A DNA stretch of 64,000 nt from the NCBI RefSeq assembly GCF_048564905.1, contig NC_133005.1, positions 694,501 through 758,500 of the forward strand. Reading direction: 5' to 3'. The DNA is from Vicugna pacos (lineage: Eukaryota; Chordata; Mammalia; Artiodactyla; Camelidae). The position numbers and the translations under genes were made by a program. Below, one piece after another: positions 47,565 to 57,800 of this stretch. Within the stretch, counting starts at the first letter, position 1, and every line of letters starts with the position of its first letter. The notes under the pieces were generated by a model. It was not told the origin of the DNA. It saw only the letters and a program-made list of their open reading frames with translations, and made no database searches.

Positions 47565-47985
47565 TCAGTTTGGGCAAAGAGAAAAAAACCCCAACAAAAT
47601 TAGCCTTAGAAGAGGCGAGAGAGGAAATTAAGTTCCATAAAGGCAGGAACTGATGAATTTGAAAACAGAAAATGAGGAGGAAAAAGTAATCTTCGGCCGA
47701 CTTGAGACACACACGCGGGTGTGTACTCAGAAGCTCCGAGTGCACGTCTGCACTACGCGGACACGTAGGCTCACACACGGGCACACCAGAAACTCAGCCT
47801 CAGAAGACAGTTCAAATGAGAAAGCGGGAGAAACCCCAGATACAGAAAAAAGTTCACATTCAGAAGGAATACCTTGCTTAACTCTATGTAAATAAATCTG
47901 AAAACTCATGTGGACCAGGCGACTAATTGCGGAAGACCCAGTTACCAGCCAGATCCCAGCTGAGACGCTGTTGGATTACTCCAAG
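47565..47985 (+). mobile_element. L1 ORF2 fragment B, sense, overlapping the region covered by fragment A
   Basis: GAAATTAAGTTCCATAAAGG, then ATGAATTTGAAAACAGAAAA and later CTCTATGTAAATAAATCTGA are ORF2 wording from just before and within the part of L1 seen in fragment A. The two pieces are therefore separate or partly duplicated copies rather than one linear L1. Confidence 0.55.
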
Positions 47986-48237
47986 AAGCTCCCCCTGGGT
48001 GAGAGCTGACCCGGGCGGGAGCAGTGTCCAGGGTGCCCTGGAGGCTGAGGGAACAGGGCAGGGGCAGGGGCAGGTCTACCGGGTGCTGCCGCGGCCGTGA
48101 ACTGCGTACGTGTGAACACGATGCGCCGTTGTTTCCCTGGCCCCCGGGGCCCGACTCTGGAGAACCGAGCGTTGGCGCGGGGGCCATGCAGCAGGAGGAA
48201 AGAGGCTAATTTTTCACCACACAACCGTCTGGCTGAT

Positions 48238-48299
48238 TTTTTTTTTTTTTTACCATGCTTTTGTCATTTTCTAATGAAAAAAAAAGGGGAAAAAAAGAG
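48238..48299. repeat. poly-T / poly-A pair
   Basis: A long T run followed about 25 bases later by A runs interrupted by GGGG. The two could pair as a simple stem. Confidence 0.7.
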
Positions 48300-48559
48300 T
48301 TTCATGGAAAATGCCAAAGAGACTTCCCGTGCTTATCAACAGCCCTGGACACAGGGAGAGCTTGAGATGTCACTCAAGGCGCGTGTCCTGACTGCTGCGA
48401 TGACCTGTGCGTCCTGCTGGTCAGATGCTGTTGGCAGCGACACTCCGGGCTTGTGGCCCAAAGTTCTCTTTTTTCCAGTGGTGATTCTAACCCATCCCTT
48501 TACCACAAAATAGTAAAACTGGGTTGGCAGGGTGGTTTCTGAAATGAGAACGGTGGTTA

Positions 48560-48740
48560 ATGCCCACAGCTGTCAGTCTTTAGCAGAAATTTGTCATACT
48601 ATACAAAGAATTAAATGCGTCCTCCATTAAAAATCTGACTGAAAGAATTAATTAATTTTCAGGATAATGACTTACGCAAGCAAATCTTGCAAGACAGTGA
48701 AAGCTCCTGAACTTCTAACGAACTGTTTAAAACGTTCGCG
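48560..48740. other. AT-rich islet at the left shoulder of the CpG block
   Basis: Contains GAATTAATTAATTTTC and the C/EBP-like CTTACGCAAG (48671-48680). No repeat signature recognised. A possible regulatory segment. Confidence 0.25.
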
Positions 48741-49049
48741 TGAAGCCGCACGCAGTTCTGGGCGGTAACTGCCAAGATCCAAGCCTCCCTAGGTGAGCTC
48801 CCGGGTGAGCTGCTTCCCAGGGGAGCTGGTCTTGAGACCGGGGAGTGAGGGCGCCAGGGTCCGAGGCCGGCCCCCGCCCGTGCCCACCCTGCCTGGTGTC
48901 GCCACTCCCCGCTGACCCGGGCTTGGCCATGCGACTGTTCAGGGAGGGGTATCAGCAAGTGTGAGCGCAGGGCCTGCACACTGGGGTCCGTCTTCCTGGA
49001 ACGCCGCCTCGGGGAAGCCAGCTGCCACGTGCGGCCCCGGCGGCCTGAG

Positions 49050-50680
49050 GCCACCACGCTGCCCAGGAAGCTGGAGCTGGCCAAGGGGCGGTCACGCGGG
49101 GAGAGCCTGGCGCCCGCCGCTCCCAGCCGGGTCCTCCCTCCTGGGGCGGAGGCCCCCGCCCCGGGGAGCGGCCTGGGGGGCGCCCTGCCCGGCCGAGCCC
49201 CGGCTCAAGTCCGTCATTGTGGCTTCAGCCCCCAAGTTTTGAAGGGTCTCGCGCGGCGATAGCTAAGGCGGGGTGACGGTGAAGGGGGGGCCAAGCGGGG
49301 CCGCGCCGGGGGAGGGGCGCCCGAGCAGGAAATGCTAGAGAGCATCCCGCCGGCGGCCATGCGGCCAGAGCTCCGACCGCTGCCGGGGCTCCGGGGGCAC
49401 AGCGGGCGAAGGGCCTCCGGACGCGCAGCGGCCGCACGCCGGCAGCAGCGGCGGGCCGGGGCGACTCCTTTCTCAGAAGCCCCCGACCTCAGGCCCCGCC
49501 CCGCCCCGCCCCGCCCCCCGGGCTTCCGGCCGCGCCGCGCGGCCGAGCGCGCGAGCACCGGGCCAGGTGGAGGCGGGGCCACCTGCCCGCGCGGAGCTGT
49601 TTTGAGGTTCCGGCGCCCGAAGACCTTTGAGGGCAGAGATTCACCCGCTCCCGCGCCGCACGCGCAGCAGCCAGCCTTCAGTCCCCGGTGCGGGCGCGGG
49701 CTTCCAGGCCGAGTGGCCGTCCTCAGAAAAACGTCAGACAAGGGGTCTTTGTTCACTGTTGATGCAGAGCAGAGATGCCGTGTTGACGGGAAGTGACACC
49801 TGACGGCCCTTGAGGGGGGAGGCGGGGCCTGGGGAGGGGGACTTTCCGGAGGCGGGATGGAGGGGGTGGGGCTGGGGCTGGGCCTTGGGGGGGGAGGGGC
49901 CTGCAGGAGGGCGCCCTCGTGAGGGTTCCATGGCCTCCGGGCCGCTGGACTCCAAGCACCCGAAAACCTGGCCCAGCGGCTCCTTAAAGTCCGTGCACGG
50001 AACTGACCCGCATCGCCGGTCAGAACCGAGAGGCCAGGCCTTGCCCCGCGGACCCTACGCGCGGGGTCGAGTGGACCTGAGACTGCAGCCGCAGGACAGC
50101 ACAGCGTCTTGCGGTGATGCCAGGACAGCCCTCCTAATTTCGTTTGAGGAGTGCAGACCTTTGACGGGTCCAAGCAGCGGTGTGCTGTAAACCAGCCGCG
50201 AGGAGCGGAGGGGACCCACAACCCCCCCCCCCGTTTTGCAGTGTCTCCTGATTTCTGTGGTGTAGACCCTGACTGCCGCAGACTCCTAGCCAGTCCAACA
50301 GCCCGCTCCCCGAACTGCTGACGACGCAGCAGGGAGCGCCTCAGCCAGCACGAGAGCAGGGCTCCCCTGACCTGCGCGCCTCCCGCGGGTGCCCGCGCCC
50401 GGGGCGCCCCCCTCGCCTCCCCGCTGACATCGGCCGCGGGCAGGTGGGCGGGAGGAGGCGGAGGCTGAATCACGCCCAGGCCCAGGCCGGTCCGGTGCGC
50501 GCGGAGCCCAGGGCGCGGGCCCTGCGCTCTGTGGACCGCTGGCCCGGGAGGATCGCGGCCGGCATCTCTCCCTGGAGCTCCGTCGCCATCTGGCGGCGGG
50601 GTCCCCGCGTCTGGGTGCCCGGCGGGGGTGCAGGTACTTCCCGGGACCCAGATGGTGTGACCCAGGCACGTGAGGGTTGC
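49050..50680. promoter_or_regulatory. CpG-island-like block without a recognised gene
   Basis: Very GC-rich with dense CpG (for example CGCGCCGCGCGGCCGAGCGC near 49531-49554), five tandem CCCCG units at 49494-49519, GC boxes and an ATGGCGGCC-like start context on the minus strand (about 49350-49365). Its composition is that of a broad promoter. The nearest recognised genes are 13 kb (SYNDIG1 3' end) and 30 kb (CST7 5' end) away. It may drive an unrecognised transcript in either direction. Confidence 0.5.
49494..49519. repeat. (CCCCG)n short tandem repeat
   Basis: Five CCCCG units ending in a C run, inside the CpG block. Sp1/KLF-type binding sites and, on the other strand, G-quadruplex potential. 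Confidence 0.85.
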
Positions 50681-51062
50681 TCCGTCTGGGGCGGAAAGCC
50701 ACGTGGCCAGACGAAGCCCCGAGGACCTGAGCCCCCAGCCCCTGGTCAGGTGCCCAGCTTCCTGCCTCCCTGCTGCTCCCTGCAGGTGTGTTTTGCGCTG
50801 TGGCCTCAGGCTCTGCTCTACAGGGACCGAAGTGGGGACCAACCCCAGTTCGCTCCTGTGCCGCAGCGCTGCCCTCCCCTCCCCTCCCTTCCCCTGGTGC
50901 CGATGTAGGTGCCACAGGGTCATGTCCCTGATCTGGCCGGGAGTCCAGGCTCCTGAGCGCCCTGTCCAGCCTGACCCGTCTCCGGCAGGACAAACTCCAG
51001 GAGCCGGACCATACACATTCTGCTCCTCCCAAAACTCTGGTTTGGAAAAGTGACTGAAACAA

Positions 51063-51323
51063 GGAAGTATTTCTTTCTAAAAGCCTTTTAATATTTTTTC
51101 AAAATCTCAGCTTCCCAAATATATATAATGTATAATAGTGTAACATTAACATACAGTGTATATTCACATATAAAGTAGTATATAGTCCCAGCTTCCCATA
51201 TATATAAACAATACATAATATGTTACAATACATGTCAATATATTACATGTATTATTCTTTATATGTATGTGGGAAGCTGGGATTTTGAGAAGATTTTAAA
51301 GGCTTTTAGAAAGAAAGACTTCC
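51063..51323. repeat. AT-rich inverted repeat, 261 bp (arms of about 65 bp)
   Basis: The left arm (51063-51127) and the reverse complement of the right arm (51259-51323) align along their length with a few mismatches and one indel. Shared blocks are GGAAGT, TTTCTTTCTAAAAGCCTTT, TCAAAATC and CAGCTTCCCA. The spacer of about 131 bp is AT-rich and contains a third, direct copy of the inner arm end (CCCAGCTTCCCATATATATA, 51187-51206). No clear target-site duplication. It could be a hairpin MITE or an AT-rich palindrome. Confidence 0.85.
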
Positions 51324-52009
51324 CCGCTTAGGAAGAAAGTTCCTAAATTATGAGAAGAACGTCTCTGTAACTTTGCCCAGAGAGGATCACATTAGCGGTT
51401 TGGTACCTGCTTCTCTGCAGCTGCTCTCGCCTCAGCGGCTTATGTGTGCACATGTCCTCTAAAGTGGCAGGACTTTTGCAGCTCTGGGTTTCCTTAGCTG
51501 CGAGTCTCAGTCTGCTTCCCAGAGGTGTCTGGGCTCGGACACCTCCAGGACGAATGCTCCGTGGTGTGTCTGCGGTTGTCTGATCGATCCCTGAGGGGAG
51601 ACCTGCATCTAATTTCTCAGTCGCACCTGCTGCTTGGTGACCTCACCCCCCAAACCCAGAGGGTCTTGTGGGGGGCCAGTGGGAGGTGCTGGGTCCCAGG
51701 CTGGCATCTGTGTCCCCCTAGGAGTCACACCCACCTGGCAGAGATCAGGGGACAGTGCGTCTGTGCCCTGTCACCTGCAGCGATGGGAACGTTCTGTCCT
51801 GCCTCTCGTTCAGTTTTGCACATTTGCTGCTGTTGACGCTGGGGACTCTGAAGCCACCTGAGTACAGCTCCAGTTACATTTGGGCCAAGAGATGTGACAC
51901 AAGGGGGACCAGCAGAGCCTGGAGGATGAGCGCCATGTCCCGGCCCCGCATCCTCACGCAGTGCGCCCCCGCAGGCCTTGAGCCCCAGGAAAGACGTCCT
52001 TGGAGACAC

Positions 52010-52125
52010 ACACATTGTTTCGGTTGCTATGGCTTCACAACAGACCAGCCGAAGCCTCGGCAGCTTTAAACAGCGTTGTTTATTGACCTCGCGTGTGGGT
52101 CAGGGATCTGGATGAGCACAGGACG
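52010..52125. repeat. worn interspersed repeat, family not assigned
   Basis: GGTTGCTATGGCTTCACAAC, AGCTTTAAACAGCGTTGTTT and GTGGGTCAGGGATCTGGATG resemble a common mammalian repeat with a TTTATT core, but I cannot name the family. Confidence 0.4.
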
Positions 52126-54300
52126 TGCGGGGCTCTGCCGGACAAGCCTGGCCAGCCGGGCCCAGTGCCCTCTCCACGTGGTCTCCCCCACGTGGAGGCC
52201 AAGCCCCAGGAGAGAGAGGCGGCTTAGCCTCGGACGTCAGCACAGCACCGTGTGAAGGGCATGGGGGACGGACGCGGCTCAGTGTCACCAGTTCATCATC
52301 CAGGCTTCTGTCCAGGTGACCTCAGCGGTCATGCAGGCTGGACGCTCAGGGACAGTGTCGGTGGACTGGAGAGCGGGCTGGGATTGAGCAGTCTGGGGCT
52401 GTAGAGACGGTCCCAGGGAGGATGCAGGGGGTCCTCGAGGGTCCTTGGCCCTCTCCGGCCTGACGATACCCCAGGTGGAGGGGACGGCTGCAGGCTCCAG
52501 GCAGGGGAGGAAGTGGATTTGATGATGGAAGGCACTGTGTTGCTGGTGGGCCATTAGGTCCTTCTGACCCAGAGCCCCACCAGTGGCAGAAGATGAAGAA
52601 GGTGGGACAGTGCAGCCTCCATTGTGCAGCTGGACCCAGGCAAGGGGCAGGGATTTCTTCCACCCTGTCCCGTAGCCAAAGGGCCTCCTCCCAACACCAA
52701 GTCTGAGGCCTTTCTGCCAGGGAGGACAGGCCGGGGCCTCCAGCAGCCCTGCTACGTGGCAAAGGCTGAGGCCACCTGGTCTCCCTGCGTCCAAGAAGCC
52801 AGTCATTTCTCAGACAAAACTCGGGGGTGGCTGGCCTCCTGTGACTGCAAACCCCTGTCCCGCCTCAGATGCAGCTCCCTGAGCTGGGGTTCAGTGGCGT
52901 GCCCTGAGCCAGGCTGCAAAACAGGGGCAGGCTGTTGCTGCTCAGACTAACACCCCAGGATTCCTCTCCTCCATTTCCCCTTCCTTCAGGAAGCCCTCCA
53001 TGACTTCCTGCAAGCAGGGTTCCAGCATCTGCCCCGAGCACCCAGTGCTCCAAGGCGAATGTGAGGTTGGCTGGCCCAGGACCTGCCTTGGCTGAGTCCT
53101 CCAGGCATGAAGCGCCGTCTGGTCCACAGCAGAGGCCAGACTCCCTCGCAGGCCTTGCTGGGCAGAGGGCACAGGACCACAGTTCTGACGGGGGTTGGAC
53201 GTGATGGGCTCGTCCCCGGCTCGCCCCCAGGGAAAGGAAAGTGGGATCAGGAGTGTGGGTGACAGACGGGAAGCGGTCTGAGCTCCCGGCCGCTGGCTCT
53301 GGTCAGGTCTGCAAGGGTGCGCTCGCCCGTGTTCTCCGTGGGGCTGCAGGTTTGTTACCCCAGCATGCAGGAAGGAGGCTCATGAGGCTTGGACCCCAAG
53401 AACGATGGACCGTTGTGAGGGGAAGCTGTAGCCGCGGCACGGAGGAGGGCTGGGCTGTGCCCTTCCCGGGGGTGGGGGCCCATCACCTGGGCACTGCTAC
53501 TCGTGTGGGGGCACCCACCTGCCCCGTTCCTGGCCTCCCCCCACCATCTCCAGACCCTGCTGGAGCCGTGGCACCACTTGCCTGGAGGAGACTGGGGTCC
53601 AGGTGACCCCACTGCAGACACTCAGGCCCGTGGGGCCCCCGCCCACCTCCTCCAAGTTCCCCCAGAGCCCCTGAGCTCCCCCCAGGCCCCACTCACCCGA
53701 GCTCACTGCAGTCTGTGGGATGCTTTGGGGGAGGGATGCACAATTTTGGTGCAAACAGAATGTGAGTCTTGTTCATGATGGAGAAGAGGGGGGTGACACC
53801 AGCGTGACCTCACCATGACAGTTTAGAGAGTTGGGCAGGGGCTGAGGTGGGTGGACGGGTGCTGGTGGGAAGGAGGGAGGGAGCTGGGGGCGTGTGTTAA
53901 TCCCAGTGCTCGGGAGGCCAGGCAGCAGAGCCAGGACTCAGCCGGCAGGGCCAGCCTCCAGCCCAGCAGCCTGGCCCCGCGCGGAGCCCACGTGGCTGGA
54001 AAGGGGCACGTGTGAGCCACGCCCCTGCCCGGACCCAGGTGTCTGGGCTCTGATTAATTAGTATTGGTGCTCCGTAGTCATCCTCAAATGCAGCTCCCGG
54101 TAAGGGTTGCCGTGGCCATGGGGCTCTGGTGCACACAAGACGCTCAGGCGGCTCTGAGCTGAGCGCCAGGCCTAGCACCTTTTCCTTCTGCTGCATCTGA
54201 GGACCCGCGGTGCTCCTGGTAGGAGCCCGTGACGGCAGGCTGTCATGCAGTGTTTTCTCTGTGCCCTCCCAGCAGCACCACCAGGGTCAGCAGGGCAGAG
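52126..54300. other. GC-rich intergenic sequence
   Basis: No gene or clear repeat recognised. Confidence 0.4.
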
Positions 54301-54304
54301 GCTC

Positions 54305-54365
54305 TTCCACCACCGAGCAGAAAAGGAGACAGAGGTTCATAGAGGACCAGTGACTCACCCAAGCC
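54305..54365 (-). repeat. MIR fragment, minus
   Basis: AAAGGAGACAGAGGTTCATA, then AGTGACTCACCCAAGCCTAG follows the reversed MIR core. Short. Confidence 0.5.
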
Positions 54366-54504
54366 TAGTTAGGACCATCCAGGCCTTGTGTCTGGTGAGG
54401 ATGCTGATGATACTGGGCAGGTCTGCAGCATCCAGCACTGGGCTTGGGTGGGCCCCCCCACCCCACCCAGCATCCCAGCAGCGTGTGAAATGAGTGTAGG
54501 CAGC

Positions 54505-54610
54505 CATCCCCGCTTTTCAGGTGAGGGGAGAGGCTCAGAGAGGGTGAGTTACTTGCCTCAGGTCACAGAGCAAGTGAGAGGCTGAGCTGGGCTCCCGGGC
54601 TGCTGGGGTT
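54505..54610 (-). repeat. MIR SINE, minus
   Basis: CCCCGCTTTTCAGGTGAGGG, GAGGCTCAGAGAGGGTGAGT, TACTTGCCTCAGGTCACAGA and GCTGAGCTGGGCTCCCGGGC match the reversed MIR core in order. Confidence 0.85.
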
Positions 54611-55878
54611 GCTGTGGCTCCTGTCTCGTGCTGTGTTGGGAAGTGGCCGTAGCAGGGTGCTGCCCCCCGTCCCCGCACCGGCCCGGCAGCGGGGAGGCCG
54701 GGAAGGCGGGGATTACACTGTGTCCACTCACGGCAGCAGCCCGGCTTTGCCCACAAGCTGGAGCGCGTTTCACAGTTAGACACGGTGGCGGATCTCCCCG
54801 GAAGCCCCAGCAGAGCGGCCCCTGCAGTGTCTCCTTCCAAAGGAGCCGAGTCTTCCTGCCTCACCAGCGCACAGGCCCATCCGGGAGCCAGGCGGGATGT
54901 GACAGCAGCTGCGGACGAGGCCCGGGCAGGCCTGGGGGCGGGGGGCGCACCTGACGCAGTCCAGCTGCTGTGCCCGCTGTTCCGGCCTCCTAATCAGGGC
55001 GACGCTGACCTCTGTGTCCCTGCAGCTCGTGTTAGACGCTGCGGGCCGCGCATGGTCAGACCTTTGTTCCCAGAGGCTGGGCTTCCAGCTGGGATGTCGA
55101 CCCCTCCTCCGTGTTCTGGGCGGAGCCTGCGGGGCTGAAGGGGGCGGGGCCTGGGGTGAAGGCTGGCTGCTTCTGCGCTGGGCTCGTCCTGGGCTTGATG
55201 GGGTCAGGGGAACGCAGCCCTCTCTCCTCTCCTGGACGCTGGGGCTTGGTCCCACGGACCCGCTCCCGGTGTCCCTCTGCCTGCGAGCAGCCCGGCAGGT
55301 AGCCCAGGTCAGACTCAGCCAGGAGGACCCCGTGCCCCGGGGCTCAGGCACAGGGTTGGTGCTCATTCACTGAGCGTCCAGAGGGCTTCCAGGTTGGCGG
55401 GTGGCCCCTCCAGCTGAGGCTCCTCCCAGGCCTTGTCCTCGGTGTCCTCCACTCCGGGGGTTCGGGGTCCATCCATGTACTTACCGGGTCCAGCTGCAGA
55501 CGGGGGAGGAGGTGAGAAGAACAGCCAGGTCCCAGGCCCCGGACCAGACGCTGGCGGCCTGTCCCTCCTGCCCCAGACGAGCCCGGCCTCCTGCAGGCGC
55601 CCCCCCTCCCCTGATCCCGCCTAAACCTCTGTCACTGTCCTCAAAGGGACTTGGGGGTCCCAGGAAGCACAGTGAGGAAGTGGGCACGCGAGGCTGGGAC
55701 AGCAGGGAGGCCAGTTAGAAAGGGGTGAATAACTGCTCTCCTGGGTATTTTCCTGAATGAAGTGGAAGCTTGTGGTCCCACGGAGGCCTGGACACACGCA
55801 GCAGCAGCTTCGTTTGCCATCGTCAAACTGCGAACAACCCAGACGCACCTGCACAGACGGTGCTGCGTTTACGGGGAC

Positions 55879-56182
55879 CCTCTGATGGAGGGACAGTGGG
55901 GGGGCCTCAGTGATGGAGGGACAGTGGGGGGCCCTCAGTGATGCAGGGACCGTGGGGGACCCTCAGTGATGCAGGGACCGTGGGGGACCCTCAGTGATGC
56001 AGGACAATGGGGGGGCCTCAGTGATGCAGGGACTGTGGGGGACCCTCAGTGATGCAGGGACAGTGGGGGACCCTCAGTGATGGAGGTACAGTGGGGGACC
56101 CTCAGTGATGCAGGGACCGTGGGGGACCCTCAGTGATGCAGGACAATGAGGGGGCCTCAGTGATGCAGGGACTGTGGGGTGC
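55879..56182. repeat. 28-bp minisatellite, about 11 copies, with higher-order structure
   Basis: Tandem unit CCTCAGTGATGCAGGGACCG plus TGGGGGAC (28 bp; two units are 27 bp). The units vary at a few positions. The variant order at units 4-6 (ACCG, ACAAT, ACTG) recurs at units 9-11, implying a block of five units (about 139 bp) was itself duplicated. Confidence 0.92.
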
Positions 56183-56189
56183 ACCCAAC

Positions 56190-57640
56190 TCACCCCAAGG
56201 ACCTGACGACAGGTTGCCAACTTTCAGCCCAGGGGTGACGGGGAGGGTCACCATGACACTTACCCCGAGACTGATGATCCAGGACACCTTACTCATTTCA
56301 AGACCCCTGACCTCATCCCCTACTCCCGGCTCGCACTCACCTGGGGAGGACCGGCTAGACATCAAAGCACAAGTTCAGTGTCATTAAATTCTGGACACAC
56401 GTGAGGGAGGCCTTCCTGCCCTCTCCCTGCAGACGCTGCGGAGCTCCGCCGTAAGTGTGTGCAACTGACCTGCACTTGATAAATGCAGGGAAACGAGGCG
56501 CCTGGGGGCAGGTGGGAGGGAGGGTGCCGTGTAACCGGGCCGGCATCAGTGAGCATTTATCCAGAGGGGACACAGGCCGTGGAGCCTGAACAAATCAATG
56601 CCTCAGAAGCAAACTCAGAGGAAGAATGCGGAGTGATTTTGAGGTTCTCCTGCCACTGATGGGGTGAAAGGGGTTCCCCGGGGGAGGCAGCGGTGTGGGG
56701 TGAGGGTCCCGTGGGCACTCCTGAGGCAGAACCAAGTAGGAGCAGTGGCCGGGTGCACTGTCTCCAGAAGATGGAAACAGGAAGGACGCCCAGGCGGGCT
56801 GGCGAGTGGCAGTCCTCGCGCGCTGCTGTGAGTTCCCGCGGCAAAACCGGGGTGCTGGTGGGATGCGCGGCCCCTGAGTGTGTGGGGCTGGTGGTCCACG
56901 GGCATCTGAGTGAGGCTGGAGGGCGCAAAGGCACAGCCGGTAGACCAGCTCGTGCCCACGGCGGCTGACATCCGCGGGAGGAGCAGGGTTCTCTTCTCGC
57001 TCCCCGTTACGGTATCACACACTCTCAAGGGTGACTGTGACCACATGAAGCTTTCACTTGGCCTCATTTAGAAACTATTTTAAGACGCATCTCCAGGTGT
57101 CCCCTGATGTCGTCTGACCCTCGAACGTAGTCAGCTTCCTCATTTATGTCACAGGTGTTGTCATCAGAGCGGGCGCTTGTCACCACTGACACTCCCGGAA
57201 TTGCCCTCCTCCCAGCCACCCTAGGTCCTCACGTGTGGCTTCCCTGCGAGCCTCTCTCATCCTTTGTCGATGGAAGTGCGCAGCGTCCTGTCCAGGACTT
57301 CGTCGGGGAAGGCAGACTCCAGCCTGGCGCACGTCTGGGTGACGTCCCCGCCGCGATGACACGGGAGGTTAAAGCTGGAGGACCTGAGCTCGGAGTCCCT
57401 AGGCTGTCAGGCTCCCTCTCTCCCAGGACTGGTGTGCGTGCCTGTGGCACCGGAGTTGGCTCCAGGCCTCTTGGTGTCACCCCTTGGATGGACCCTTTGA
57501 TCTCGGGCCCACAGGCACCGGTGGACAGACAGGCGGGCAGACCTGGCCGGGGCCGAGGGCAAGGGGTGGGGAGGGTCTCGAGGGACTGCGGGCCGTGTGT
57601 GTGGTGGAGCGGGGCCAGTCATGGGGATGGGAGACGCTCA
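56190..57640. other. intergenic, no gene seen
   Basis: No recognised gene; some AT-rich sequence near 57040-57080. Confidence 0.4.
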
Positions 57641-57800
57641 AGCTTGGGTGGTGGTACAGCTGAGCTGTGTCCCCCCAGACCAGTGTGTTGGGTCTTAACC
57701 CAGCACCTTGGAGGGTGGCTGTCATTGCAGACGGGGTCTTCACAGAGTGCAAGTTGAAACGAGGTCACTGGGGTGCGTCCTAAGCCCCTGGGGCTCTGGA
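57640..57800 (+). repeat. MaLR-type (MLT1-like) LTR fossil, sense, partial
   Basis: GAGCTGTGTCCCCCCAGACC, GTCTTAACCCAGCACCTTGG, ACGGGGTCTTCACAGAGTGC and GAAACGAGGTCACTGGGGTG follow the 5' half of an MLT1-type LTR in order. Old and broken; no internal retroviral sequence seen. Confidence 0.6.
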
